Translations under genes and position numbers: made by a program
Part shown: piece after piece, positions 1 to 8,380 of the stretch
How the letters are laid out: the number at the start of each line of letters is the position of its first letter
Position numbering within the stretch: position 1 is the first letter of the stretch
Notes under the pieces: model-generated
Databases searched by the model: none
Told to the model about the DNA's origin: nothing
Seen by the model: the letters and a program-made list of their open reading frames with translations, nothing else
NCBI GenBank assembly: GCA_021647265.1
Contig: JAKIVA010000006.1
Coordinates: 19,390-83,389, forward strand
From: Lutibacter sp.
GTDB lineage: Bacteria > Bacteroidota > Bacteroidia > Flavobacteriales > Flavobacteriaceae
Direction: 5' to 3'
DNA length: 64,000 bases

Positions 1-74
1 AAATTGGAAATGCAAATGTGGTCTCAAAATCGTATCCAACTTTTTGGGAAGATTTCAAAAAAGTTACCAGTTAA
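1..74 (+). CDS. aroA: 3-phosphoshikimate 1-carboxyvinyltransferase (EPSP synthase), C-terminal end only
   Basis: Reading from base 3, a short open frame ends at a TAA at 72-74. Its last residues include VVSKSYPTFWEDF, which matches the usual end of EPSP synthases (a conserved SYP-F/W-x-D/E pattern). The enzyme joins phosphoenolpyruvate to shikimate-3-phosphate in the chorismate pathway. Only about 23 residues are inside the window, so the call rests on this one motif. It lies in the same orientation as queA but is separated from it by a promoter-like region. Confidence 0.6.
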   Translation, partial: IGNANVVSKSYPTFWEDFKKVTS

Positions 75-107
75 TATACACCAATACAAAGTTTTATTGC
101 AAATCAC

Positions 108-139
108 TTGACAACGCCTATCTCGATGTTGTATATTTG
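108..139 (+). promoter_or_regulatory. Bacteroidota-type promoter for queA
   Basis: TTG at 108-110 is followed after 21 nt by TATATTTG at 132-139, which fits the Bacteroidota -33/-7 pattern TTG ... TAnnTTTG. Transcription would begin near 146, leaving a 5' UTR of about 100 nt before queA. No hairpin or riboswitch was recognised in that leader. Confidence 0.55.
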
Positions 140-249
140 CGCTCATTCTATAAAAACACTTGAAATAAATATTTTATAAATTTCACTTTTAAATTAAGGA
201 AATGGTAAGTAATTTATTTTAGGTAACCACTAAAAAAATAACTATATAC

Positions 250-1299
250 ATGAAATTATCAAAGTTTAAATTTGAATTACCTGAAGGTTTATTGGCAGAA
301 TACCCAGCAGAGCACAGAGATGAATCTCGCTTAATGGTTTTAAATAGAAAAGAGCAAACTATTGAACATCATACGTTTAAAGATTTAATTAATTATTTTG
401 ATGAAGGTGATTTAATGATTTTAAACAATACCAAAGTTTTTCCTGCTCGTATGTATGGTGAAAAAGAAAAAACAGGAGCAAGAATTGAAGTTTTCCTATT
501 AAGAGAGCTCAATGCAGAAAGTAGATTATGGGACGTATTGGTTGATCCTGCTAGAAAAATTAGAATTGGAAATAAATTGTTTTTTGGGGAAGATGAAAGT
601 TTGGTGGCAGAAGTTATAGATAATACAACATCTAGAGGTAGAACATTACGCTTTTTGTATGATGGTTCTTACGAAGAATTTAGAAAAAAATTACAAGAAT
701 TAGGAGAAACACCACTACCAAAATATATTCAAAGAAAAGTTGAACCTAGTGATGCAGAACGTTATCAAACAATTTATGCAAAACATGAAGGAGCTGTTGC
801 AGCACCAACTGCAGGTCTACACTTTTCTAAGCATTTAATGAAACGTTTAGAAATTAAAGGTGTCGATTTTTCTGAAATAACATTGCATGTTGGTTTAGGA
901 ACTTTTAATCCTGTAGAAGTTGAAGATTTATCAAAACATAAAATGGATTCAGAAAAGGCTATTGTTACAGCTGAAACCATAAAAATTGTAAATAACGCAA
1001 TTGACAATAAAAAACGTGTTTGTGCGGTAGGTACAACGGTTATGAGAGCACTAGAAAGTGCAGTTTCTTCAAACGGACATTTGAATACATTTGATAGGTG
1101 GACAAATAAATTTATTTTTCCTCCATATGATTTTAGTATTGCAAATAGTATGATTACTAATTTCCATACGCCAAAATCTACTTTAATGATGATGGCTGCA
1201 GCCTTTGCAGGTTACGACTTTTTAATGGAAGCCTACGAAGAAGCAGTTAAAGAAAAGTATAAATTTTACTCTTATGGAGATGCAATGTTAATTATTTAG
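250..1299 (+). CDS. queA: S-adenosylmethionine:tRNA ribosyltransferase-isomerase QueA
   Basis: QueA transfers and isomerises the ribosyl group of S-adenosylmethionine onto 7-aminomethyl-7-deazaguanine in tRNA, giving epoxyqueuosine at the wobble position of GUN anticodons. The 349-residue length is normal. Family motifs are visible: LNNTKVFPARMYG near residue 60, GETPLPKYI near 150, AVAAPTAGLHF near 184, THVGLGTF-like LHVGLGTF near 214 and NFHTPKSTLMM near 310. The ATG at 250 starts directly at the conserved N-terminus (KLSKFKFELPEGLLAEYPA). It is a single gene between its own promoter and a hairpin terminator at 1327-1353. Confidence 0.97.
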   Translation: MKLSKFKFELPEGLLAEYPAEHRDESRLMVLNRKEQTIEHHTFKDLINYFDEGDLMILNNTKVFPARMYGEKEKTGARIEVFLLRELNAESRLWDVLVDPARKIRIGNKLFFGEDESLVAEVIDNTTSRGRTLRFLYDGSYEEFRKKLQELGETPLPKYIQRKVEPSDAERYQTIYAKHEGAVAAPTAGLHFSKHLMKRLEIKGVDFSEITLHVGLGTFNPVEVEDLSKHKMDSEKAIVTAETIKIVNNAIDNKKRVCAVGTTVMRALESAVSSNGHLNTFDRWTNKFIFPPYDFSIANSMITNFHTPKSTLMMMAAAFAGYDFLMEAYEEAVKEKYKFYSYGDAMLII

Positions 1300-1326
1300 T
1301 AAAATAACATAATTTTTTAGTAATTT

Positions 1327-1353
1327 GATTCCCGCACTGGCGGGAATCTTTTT
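1327..1353 (+). terminator. Rho-independent terminator after queA
   Basis: GATTCCCGC (1327-1335) pairs perfectly with GCGGGAATC (1340-1348) around a 4-nt loop and is followed by five T. It lies between convergent genes and serves queA; it may also end the minus-strand thioredoxin gene that stops at 1363. Confidence 0.8.
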
Positions 1354-1362
1354 ATATAAAAA

Positions 1363-2190
1363 CTATTCATTTAGTAGACGATTAATTTCATTTCTTAAAT
1401 TATTAATTTTAACGTTTTCAGCTACTTCTAACGGCCCGTTATACCTTATTCTACCATTTTTTAGAATTGTTAAATGAGGATATCTATTAAATCCTAAACT
1501 ATTAGGAATTTCATCTGAATCTGCATATAAGGTTGAGAATTTATACCCCAATTTTTTAACTAATTTTTTAGTTTTTAGGAGTGTATCTCTTTTTGTAGGA
1601 ATATTAACACTATAAAAAACAATGTTTGGGTTGTTTTTATATTCTAAATAAACTTTTTCATAGTCAGGGAATTTTTTAAAACAAATCCCACAACTTGTTG
1701 TCCAAAAATCTAGTACAATTATCTTATTTTGTACAGTGTCTAGTTTTATTATTATATCTGTTTTGGTTAACAACTCTATTGTAGGTGCTTTTTCATTTAC
1801 GCTAGCATTATAATTTCTTATATAAGAATTCCAATTATTAAAACCATAGAAAAAGATAAAACTAATTAGAACTATATATATTAAACCATAAAAAAAGGAT
1901 TTATTTTTATAGAGATAACCTAATACTAAACTTATTGGCAATAGTATTAAATAGAGTAGTATAATACTTGTTAAAGCATCTTTTAAAAATAATGTAAGTG
2001 CTATTAAAAATAAAAAAGGTAAACTTAAAAGTAATATTTGGTTTTTATTTTTTGAAAATATACCTATAAAAAAGTATAATAAAGACATTATCGGAAGTAT
2101 CCATGTGTGATTAGTATTTAAAGTAACTCCGATTATTAAATAAAAAATAATTGGAGAAATAGCTATAAATATTTTTTTTATTTTTTTCAT
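1363..2190 (-). CDS. TlpA-like thiol-disulfide oxidoreductase with N-terminal membrane domain
   Basis: With the start at the ATG ending at 2190 the protein has 275 residues. The first 120 residues contain about five hydrophobic segments (near 7-24, 30-45, 52-69, 73-93 and 99-117). They are followed by a TlpA/ResA-type thioredoxin domain with the redox motif CGIC at 167-170 inside FWTTSCGICFKKF, and a cis-Pro region near YPHLTIL. The catalytic domain should face the periplasm. Longer starts (to 2226) would overlap the upstream stop and add an unconvincing N-terminus. Only 13 nt separate it from the upstream cysteine-rich lipoprotein gene, so the two probably form an operon and this protein may handle the partner's disulfides (inference). 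The membrane half resembles MauE/DoxX-like redox membrane proteins only in general character. Confidence 0.8.
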   Translation of the reverse strand: MKKIKKIFIAISPIIFYLIIGVTLNTNHTWILPIMSLLYFFIGIFSKNKNQILLLSLPFLFLIALTLFLKDALTSIILLYLILLPISLVLGYLYKNKSFFYGLIYIVLISFIFFYGFNNWNSYIRNYNASVNEKAPTIELLTKTDIIIKLDTVQNKIIVLDFWTTSCGICFKKFPDYEKVYLEYKNNPNIVFYSVNIPTKRDTLLKTKKLVKKLGYKFSTLYADSDEIPNSLGFNRYPHLTILKNGRIRYNGPLEVAENVKINNLRNEINRLLNE

Positions 2191-2203
2191 GCTAATAAAA
2201 AAA

Positions 2204-2904
2204 TTAATATAATGATGAGCAATCACTAGTACAACTTTGCATTCCTAACCAGCCACAACCAAAAGTTGTTCCCTCACAACTAGTGTTACTACAATCACCC
2301 AATCCTGCCAATTGGCATGTAATATCCCATCGGCAGTCACAATAATCAATATCTCCACCTCCTTCATCTGGCGGTGTAGTTAAGTCATCTCGCATACTAA
2401 CTTCGGGGAATTTACTTTTAAACTCTTTTTTACTTAGCACAGCATCTTCATTTAATTTCGCAAATCCACTTATTAAAAAATAGGGCGTCCATTTAAAATT
2501 TAACTTCCCTTCTTCAAACCAAGAAGTTAAATATTCTTCTTGCTTTTTCGTCAATTCTTTAGAGAAATCATATTTTTTTAAAAATTCCTCCATGATTTTT
2601 AAGTGATTCACTTCTTTTTTAGAAAAGTTTAAAGATTTAATTTGCTTAAATTTATCTAACCAAAGTTGTTTTCTTTTTTGTGGAGTGAATGTTCTAAAAG
2701 CTGCTCTTTGCTTTCCTGAACTTAAGATTGCTAATTCGCTTCTATTCATGGTTTTTAAAGATTCTATGTTTTCTTTAGCCCAAGAATTAATTTCTTTGTC
2801 ACAACTATAACAAATCTCATCTTGGCAACCTATATTTGCAAAATAAATTAGAAATAAAAGAATTAAAAATTTAAAGGTTGGTGTTTGGTGTTTGGTGTTT
2901 TCAT
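2204..2904 (-). CDS. Fulvocin C-related cysteine-rich lipoprotein; start out of frame in this sequence
   Basis: The open frame resembles bacteriocin fulvocin C-related proteins: a helical middle region and a C-terminal tail with eight cysteines (from YCDC to TSDCSSLY), the number expected for four disulfides. An ATG at 2749 lies in this frame, but the frame stays open upstream to about 2917 and encodes a clear lipoprotein signal: a hydrophobic FLILLFLIYFA stretch, then NIGC as lipobox and CQDEICYSCDKE. No ATG, GTG or TTG exists in that upstream part. The natural ATG at 2902-2904 is one base out of frame because of three 7-bp repeats (2879-2899). In this state it would give only a 13-residue peptide. 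The gene is therefore phase-variable, recently inactivated, affected by a sequence error, or expressed as a signal-less form from 2749. Fulvocin C is a known myxobacterial bacteriocin; function here is not known. Confidence 0.7.
2879..2899. repeat. Heptanucleotide tandem repeat (TGGTGTT)3 within the start region of the fulvocin-like gene
   Basis: Three perfect copies of TGGTGTT (AACACCA on the coding strand) follow directly after ATGAA of the minus-strand gene. Each gain or loss of one unit shifts the frame by one base. One or four copies would join the ATG to the lipoprotein signal peptide; the three copies present do not. Confidence 0.9.
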
Positions 2905-2967
2905 AATATAGCTTTTTTTAAATTATTGATTACCAATATATAACTTTAAATTTAATAATTAAAATAA

Positions 2968-4005
2968 ATGAATCTAAAAAAAGACATACGTGCTTTAACA
3001 AAAGACCAACTACGTGATTTTTTTGTTGAACATGGAGATAAAGCATTTAGAGGAAATCAAGTGTATGAATGGCTATGGAGTAAAAGTGCTTATACTTTTG
3101 AAGATATGACAAATATTTCAAAAGAAACGCGCCAAATGCTACAAGATAATTTTGTTATCAATCATATTGAAGTTGATACTATGCAGCGCAGTTCAGATGG
3201 CACCGTTAAAAATGCAGTTCGTTTGTATGATGGATTAATTGTTGAATCGGTTTTAATACCAACAGGAACAAGAACAACTGCTTGTGTATCTAGCCAAGTG
3301 GGGTGTAGTTTAGATTGTTTGTTTTGTGCCACTGCACGTTTAAAAAAAATGCGAAATTTAAACCCTGATGAAATTTACGATCAGGTGGCAGCTATTAATA
3401 AAGAGAGTTTATTGTATTACAATCACAAGTTATCTAACATTGTTTTTATGGGGATGGGAGAACCCTTAATGAATTATAACAATGTGTTAAAAGCTATTGA
3501 TAAAATAACATCACCTGAAGGTTTAGGAATGTCTCCAAAACGTATTACAGTTTCAACTTCTGGAGTGCCAAAAATGATTAGAAAATTAGCAGATGATGAG
3601 GTGAAATTTAACTTAGCTGTGTCCTTACATTCAGCTATAGATGAGGTGAGAACAAAAATAATGCCTTTTAACGAAAACTTTCCTTTAAAAGATTTAAAAG
3701 AAGCCTTAGAATATTGGTATGCAAAAACCAGTAGTAGGGTTACGTATGAATATATTGTTTGGAAAGGAATTAATGATGATAAAGAGGCTATTATGGCGTT
3801 GGTAAAGTTTTGTAAATACGTACCTTGCAAGGTAAATTTAATTGAATATAACCCTATTGATGATGGAGATTTTAAACAGGCAAAGCCACAAATTATAGAT
3901 GATTATATTAGTATTTTAGAAATGAATGATATTATTGTAAACGTTCGTAGAAGTAGAGGAAAAGATATTGATGCTGCTTGTGGTCAATTAGCGAACAAAA
4001 GTTAA
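2968..4005 (+). CDS. rlmN: 23S rRNA (adenine-2503-C2)-methyltransferase RlmN, radical SAM
   Basis: RlmN methylates C2 of A2503 in 23S rRNA and of A37 in some tRNAs, using two S-adenosylmethionine molecules. The 345-residue protein has the radical-SAM cluster motif CSLDCLFC with C113, C117 and C120, the SAM-binding GMGEPLMNY segment, and the C-terminal catalytic cysteine C338 in DIDAACGQLA. Start ATG at 2968 gives the usual short N-terminus. It is divergent from the fulvocin-like gene and is followed 27 nt later by the polyprenyl synthase gene. Confidence 0.97.
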   Translation: MNLKKDIRALTKDQLRDFFVEHGDKAFRGNQVYEWLWSKSAYTFEDMTNISKETRQMLQDNFVINHIEVDTMQRSSDGTVKNAVRLYDGLIVESVLIPTGTRTTACVSSQVGCSLDCLFCATARLKKMRNLNPDEIYDQVAAINKESLLYYNHKLSNIVFMGMGEPLMNYNNVLKAIDKITSPEGLGMSPKRITVSTSGVPKMIRKLADDEVKFNLAVSLHSAIDEVRTKIMPFNENFPLKDLKEALEYWYAKTSSRVTYEYIVWKGINDDKEAIMALVKFCKYVPCKVNLIEYNPIDDGDFKQAKPQIIDDYISILEMNDIIVNVRRSRGKDIDAACGQLANKS

Positions 4006-4032
4006 ACTATTTTTCTTATTTTTGATTTCTTA

Positions 4033-5010
4033 ATGAAGCTAGTAGAACAAATAAAACAACCCATACTTCAAGAAATGGAACTCTTTGAGAGTAAGTTCAG
4101 AGAAGCTATGGCTACAAGAGTCCCGTTACTTAATAGAATTACCCATTATATTGTTAGACGTAAAGGAAAACAAATGAGACCTATGTTTGTTTTTTTAGTA
4201 GCTAAAATGGTTTCTAATGGTAATTTTAGTGAGCGAACTTATCGTGGAGCTTCATTAATTGAGTTAATTCATACTGGATCGTTAGTTCATGACGATGTTG
4301 TTGATGAAAGTAATAGGAGAAGAGGTTTTTTCTCTATCAATGCACTGTGGAAAAATAAAATAGCCGTTTTGGTTGGAGATTATTTATTTTCTAAAAGTTT
4401 ATTGCTCTCTATTGATAATGAAGATTTTGATTTGTTAAAATTAATATCAGTTTCATTGAAAGATATGACTGAAGGTGAATTGCTACAAATTGAAAAAGCC
4501 AGAAAGTTAAATATAACTGAAGATGTGTATTTTGAAATTATTCGCCAAAAAACGGCAACGCTAATTGCTGCCTGTTGCGGTATTGGAGCAGCTTCTGTTG
4601 GAAGTGATAAGGAAGAAATTGAAAAAATGCGTTTATTCGGCGAATTAATAGGAACTGCATTTCAAATAAAAGATGATTTATTTGATTACACGGATGCAAA
4701 AATTGGTAAACCAACAGGTATTGATATTAAGGAACAGAAAATGACGCTTCCATTAATATATACCTTAAATAATTGTTCTGAAAAAGAAAAAAAATGGTTG
4801 GTTAACTCTGTTAAAAACCATAATAAAGATAAAAAAAGGGTAAAAGAAGTTATTGCTTTTGTAAAAGAAAATGGAGGTATTGAGTATACAATAACAAAAA
4901 TGAAGGAATACCAGTTTAAAGCTCTAGCAATATTGGAAAAATATCCTAAATCTATTTATAAAGATTCTTTATTAATGATGGTTAATTATGTAATAGAACG
5001 AAAAATTTAG
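4033..5010 (+). CDS. Long-chain polyprenyl diphosphate synthase
   Basis: This 325-residue protein is a trans-polyprenyl synthase of the IspA/IspB superfamily. The two Asp-rich Mg-binding motifs are visible: HDDVVD at residues 86-91 and QIKDDLFDY in the second half, with KPTGIDIKEQKMTLPL after it. Such enzymes elongate farnesyl diphosphate with isopentenyl diphosphate, in Bacteroidota mainly for the menaquinone side chain. Chain length cannot be read with certainty. It follows rlmN in the same direction and its stop overlaps by four bases the end of the convergent GH3-family gene. Confidence 0.9.
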   Translation: MKLVEQIKQPILQEMELFESKFREAMATRVPLLNRITHYIVRRKGKQMRPMFVFLVAKMVSNGNFSERTYRGASLIELIHTGSLVHDDVVDESNRRRGFFSINALWKNKIAVLVGDYLFSKSLLLSIDNEDFDLLKLISVSLKDMTEGELLQIEKARKLNITEDVYFEIIRQKTATLIAACCGIGAASVGSDKEEIEKMRLFGELIGTAFQIKDDLFDYTDAKIGKPTGIDIKEQKMTLPLIYTLNNCSEKEKKWLVNSVKNHNKDKKRVKEVIAFVKENGGIEYTITKMKEYQFKALAILEKYPKSIYKDSLLMMVNYVIERKI

Positions 5011-6527
5011 GATACATACATTAATTCTAACAATTCCTCTAAATATTTTCTTGAGTTTGATAATCTTGGCACTTTATGTTGCCCTCCTAATTTACCTTGT
5101 TGTTTTAACCAATTATAAAATAATCCTTCTTTAGCAATATTAATTTTAGGCATAGATAGCGTTAGATTATTATAACGTTTGGCTTCATAATCTGAATTGA
5201 TTGCTTTTAAAGCATTGTCTAACATTTCAGCAAAAAAACTAATATTATTAGGCTGTTTTCTAAATTCAATCATCCATTCATGTCCACCGCTTTTTTTATC
5301 ATTCATAAATATAGGAGCAACAGTATATTCACAAATTTCAGCACCAGTTTTTAAACATGCTTGTTTTAGGGCAGTTTCAGCATTGTCAATAATTAACTCT
5401 TCACCAAAAACATTGATAAAATGTTTGGTTCTTCCTGTAATTCGGATACGGTAAGGGTTTAATGAAGTGAATTTTATAGTGTCTCCAATTAAATAACGCC
5501 ATAAGCCGCCATTTGTAGTAATTACAAGAGCGTAATTTGTGTTTAGTTTTACTTTGGAAAGTGAAATTGCTTCAGAGTTTTCGCCTTCAAATTTATTCAT
5601 AGGAATAAATTCATAAAAAATACCATAATCAAGCATTAACAATAAGTCTAATGAATTATTTAAATCTTGAATAGCAAAAAAGCCTTCAGAAGCATTATAA
5701 GTTTCATAATATTTAAAATCTTTTTTTGGAATTATTTTTTTAAACTGTTCACGATACGGGTTAAAATTAACACCTCCGTGAAAATAAACTTCCAAATTTG
5801 GCCAAACTTCAATAATATTATTTTTCCCCGTTTTTTCTAAAACTTTGTTTAGCAGTACCAACATCCATGAGGGAACACCAACTAGGCTGGTAAGATCTTC
5901 CTCTATAGTTTCATCTATAATAGCTTCTATTTTACTTTCCCATTCACTCATTAAAGCAGTTTCTTGCTTTGGAGCGCTACTAAAATCTGCCCAAAAAGGC
6001 AAGTTTTCAATAATAATAGCAGATAAATCACCAAAATAAGAGTTGTTATCTTCATAAATAGCACTGCTACCTCCCAAGCGTAAGCCTTTTCCAATAAAAA
6101 GTTGAGAATCGGGATTGTTATTAAAATAAAGGCAAAGCATATCTTTACCAGCTTTAAAATGACAATCTTCTAGTGCTTCCTCACTAACAGGAATAAATTT
6201 ACTTTTTGCATTGGTTGTGCCACTAGATTTAGCAAACCATTTAATAGGAGTTGGCCAAAATAAATTTTGTTCTCCTTTTCTGGCACGTTCAATTAGCGGC
6301 TCAATAGATTCATACTGTTGAATGGGTACATTTTCTTTAAATTCTTTATACGTTTTAATACTTGAAAAATTATATTGTCTACCAATTTCAGTATATTTTG
6401 CTGTTTGAAGTAATTTAAAAAGAAGCTCGTTTTGAACATCAACAGGATATTTTAAAAATAATTCTACCTGATGCTTTCTTTTTTTTAAGAACCATGAAAT
6501 TATTGAATTAACTATTTGATATGGCAT
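5007..6527 (-). CDS. GH3 auxin-responsive promoter family protein (acyl-adenylate-forming)
   Basis: The 506-residue protein matches the GH3 family, ANL-type enzymes that adenylate a carboxylate and, in plants, pass it to an amino acid. Visible motifs are the phosphate-binding loop FAKSSGTTNAKSKFIPVS near residue 110, YETYNASEGFFAIQ near 275 and LWRYLIGDTIKF near 345. Bacterial substrates are not known to me. It ends against the convergent prenyl synthase gene and is divergent, with 47 nt between the starts, from the DUF2797 gene. Confidence 0.9.
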   Translation of the reverse strand: MPYQIVNSIISWFLKKRKHQVELFLKYPVDVQNELLFKLLQTAKYTEIGRQYNFSSIKTYKEFKENVPIQQYESIEPLIERARKGEQNLFWPTPIKWFAKSSGTTNAKSKFIPVSEEALEDCHFKAGKDMLCLYFNNNPDSQLFIGKGLRLGGSSAIYEDNNSYFGDLSAIIIENLPFWADFSSAPKQETALMSEWESKIEAIIDETIEEDLTSLVGVPSWMLVLLNKVLEKTGKNNIIEVWPNLEVYFHGGVNFNPYREQFKKIIPKKDFKYYETYNASEGFFAIQDLNNSLDLLLMLDYGIFYEFIPMNKFEGENSEAISLSKVKLNTNYALVITTNGGLWRYLIGDTIKFTSLNPYRIRITGRTKHFINVFGEELIIDNAETALKQACLKTGAEICEYTVAPIFMNDKKSGGHEWMIEFRKQPNNISFFAEMLDNALKAINSDYEAKRYNNLTLSMPKINIAKEGLFYNWLKQQGKLGGQHKVPRLSNSRKYLEELLELMYVS

Positions 6528-6574
6528 TTTTTTATTGAGTATCTTTATCGTGTTAAATTTACTAAAAACTTTCT

Positions 6575-7372
6575 ATGAAATACCAAGCTGTATTAAAAAA
6601 AATGATGACAGAGTTAAATGATGTGGTACATTATTATTTAGATGTTGAAAATGATTTTTTAAACTTAAATCAATTATTAAACAGAAAAATTGCAATTAGT
6701 TTTGAAGGTTATCAATGTTTAAGTTGCGGAAAAGAAAAAAAAATATTTAGACAAGGGCTTTGTTATGATTGTTTTTACAAAAGTGCAGCTGTTGGTGATT
6801 GGGTGATGAGGCCTGAGTTAAGTACAGCACATTTAGGAATTGAAGATCGTGATTTAGCTTATGAAAAACAGGTTCAGTTAAAGCCACATATTGTTTATTT
6901 AGCCTTATCAAGCAATGTAAAAGTTGGTGTAACTCGTAAAACGCAAATACCAACTCGCTGGATTGATCAAGGAGCTACAAAAGCCATAGAAATTGTGGAG
7001 GTTCCAAACAGATATTTAGCAGGGATAACAGAAGTTGCTTTGAAAGAACATGTTGCTGATAAAACGAATTGGCAAAAAATGTTGAAAAATGAAATATTAG
7101 ACATTGATTTAATTGAAGAAAGAGAAAAACTAAAAGCATTTATCCCTAATGAAGCGCAACCTTATTTTTTGGCGAATAATGGAAAAGTCACCGAAATTAA
7201 ATATCCAGTTCTTCAATACCCAATAAAGGTTAAATCGTTAAACCTAGAAAAAACACCTAGTTATTTAGGTAAATTAATAGGAGTAAAAGGACAATATTTA
7301 TTATTTGAAGATAACACCGTTTTCAATATTAGAAATAGTGAAGGCTATAAAGTGATAATAGAAGTGAAATAA
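6575..7372 (+). CDS. DUF2797 domain-containing protein with four-cysteine motif
   Basis: The 265-residue protein fits the DUF2797 family of unknown function. Near the N-terminus two CxxC pairs (C48/C51 and C63/C66) form a likely zinc knuckle, followed by a region containing DRDLAYEKQVQLKPHIVYLALSS and VGVTRKTQIPTRWIDQGA. The latter faintly recalls GIY-YIG-like folds, but I would not assign activity. It is divergent from the GH3-family gene and lies 43 nt before fabD in the same direction. Confidence 0.8.
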   Translation: MKYQAVLKKMMTELNDVVHYYLDVENDFLNLNQLLNRKIAISFEGYQCLSCGKEKKIFRQGLCYDCFYKSAAVGDWVMRPELSTAHLGIEDRDLAYEKQVQLKPHIVYLALSSNVKVGVTRKTQIPTRWIDQGATKAIEIVEVPNRYLAGITEVALKEHVADKTNWQKMLKNEILDIDLIEEREKLKAFIPNEAQPYFLANNGKVTEIKYPVLQYPIKVKSLNLEKTPSYLGKLIGVKGQYLLFEDNTVFNIRNSEGYKVIIEVK

Positions 7373-7415
7373 TTCTTATTTTTACGCCCTTTAAATAAAT
7401 TAAAAAATAAAATAA

Positions 7416-8297
7416 ATGAAAGCGTATATTTTTCCAGGTCAAGGAGCTCAATTTTCAGGAATGGGAGTAGATTTATATGAAAAATTTCCAGAAGCTCAAG
7501 AACTTTTTGAAAAGGCCAATAAAATTTTAGGATTTTCAATTACAGATATTATGTTTGAGGGAACAGCTGAAGAATTAAAGCAAACAAAAGTTACTCAGCC
7601 AGCTATTTTTTTACATTCTACAATATTGGCGAAAATTTTAGGCGAAAATTTTAAACCAGAAATGGTTGCAGGTCACTCTTTGGGAGAATTTTCAGCATTG
7701 GTGGCAAACGGTGTTTTAACATTTGAAGATGGATTAAAATTAGTATCCCAAAGAGCTTTGGCAATGCAAAAGGCTTGTGAAATGCAAGAATCTACAATGG
7801 CTGCAGTTTTAGGGTTAGATGATTTAGTGGTAGAAGAAACTTGTGCAAGTATTGATGGAGTAGTAGTGGCAGCAAATTATAATTGTCCAGGTCAACTAGT
7901 CATTTCAGGAGAAATTACAGCAATAGATAAAGCGTGCGAACTTTTAACTGAAAAAGGAGCGAGACGCGCCTTAAAATTGCCAGTTGGAGGTGCTTTTCAT
8001 TCGCCGTTAATGGAACCTGCAAGAGAAGAATTAGCTGAAGCTATTAAGAATACAACATTTGGTGAACCCATATGCCCTGTGTATCAAAATGTTGTTGCAA
8101 AAGCAGTTACAAACCCTGAGGATATTAAACATAATTTAATGAAGCAACTAACATCCCCAGTTCGTTGGACACAGTCCATTCAACAAATGATTACAGATGG
8201 AGGAACAGAATTTATTGAAGTTGGACCTGGGAAAGTTTTGCAAGGTTTAATGCGGAAAATAGATAGAAGTGTAACAGCGAGTGGTGCTACTGTTTAG
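7416..8297 (+). CDS. fabD: Malonyl-CoA:acyl carrier protein transacylase FabD
   Basis: FabD loads malonyl groups from CoA onto acyl carrier protein for fatty-acid elongation. The 293-residue length is typical. FPGQGAQ lies at 6-12, the nucleophile elbow GHSLGE at 86-91 with Ser88, and the catalytic His is in the GGAFHSPLM segment near residue 198. The ATG at 7416 gives the conserved N-terminus MKAYIFPGQG. The gene is isolated from other fab genes here and ends before a strong bidirectional terminator. Confidence 0.97.
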   Translation: MKAYIFPGQGAQFSGMGVDLYEKFPEAQELFEKANKILGFSITDIMFEGTAEELKQTKVTQPAIFLHSTILAKILGENFKPEMVAGHSLGEFSALVANGVLTFEDGLKLVSQRALAMQKACEMQESTMAAVLGLDDLVVEETCASIDGVVVAANYNCPGQLVISGEITAIDKACELLTEKGARRALKLPVGGAFHSPLMEPAREELAEAIKNTTFGEPICPVYQNVVAKAVTNPEDIKHNLMKQLTSPVRWTQSIQQMITDGGTEFIEVGPGKVLQGLMRKIDRSVTASGATV

Positions 8298-8315
8298 CTA
8301 AAATAGCTTCTTATT

Positions 8316-8353
8316 AAAAAAGTCATTTTAATATTCTTTAAAATGACTTTTTT
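8316..8353. terminator. Bidirectional hairpin terminator between fabD and galE
   Basis: AAAAAAGTCATTTTAA (8316-8331) pairs perfectly with TTAAAATGACTTTTTT (8338-8353) around a 6-nt loop. T-runs occur on both strands, so it can end fabD on the plus strand and galE on the minus strand. Confidence 0.85.
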
Positions 8354-8380
8354 GTTCTTAATAAATTTTAAAAACACAAC

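Noticed and set aside
2190..2204. Fusion of the fulvocin-like and thioredoxin genes through a frameshift
   Set aside because: Each has its own stop and start and a normal family length; the 13-nt gap fits an operon.
3474..3830. 118-residue minus-strand frame inside rlmN
   Set aside because: Shadow frame opposite a clear enzyme; no start context or family match.
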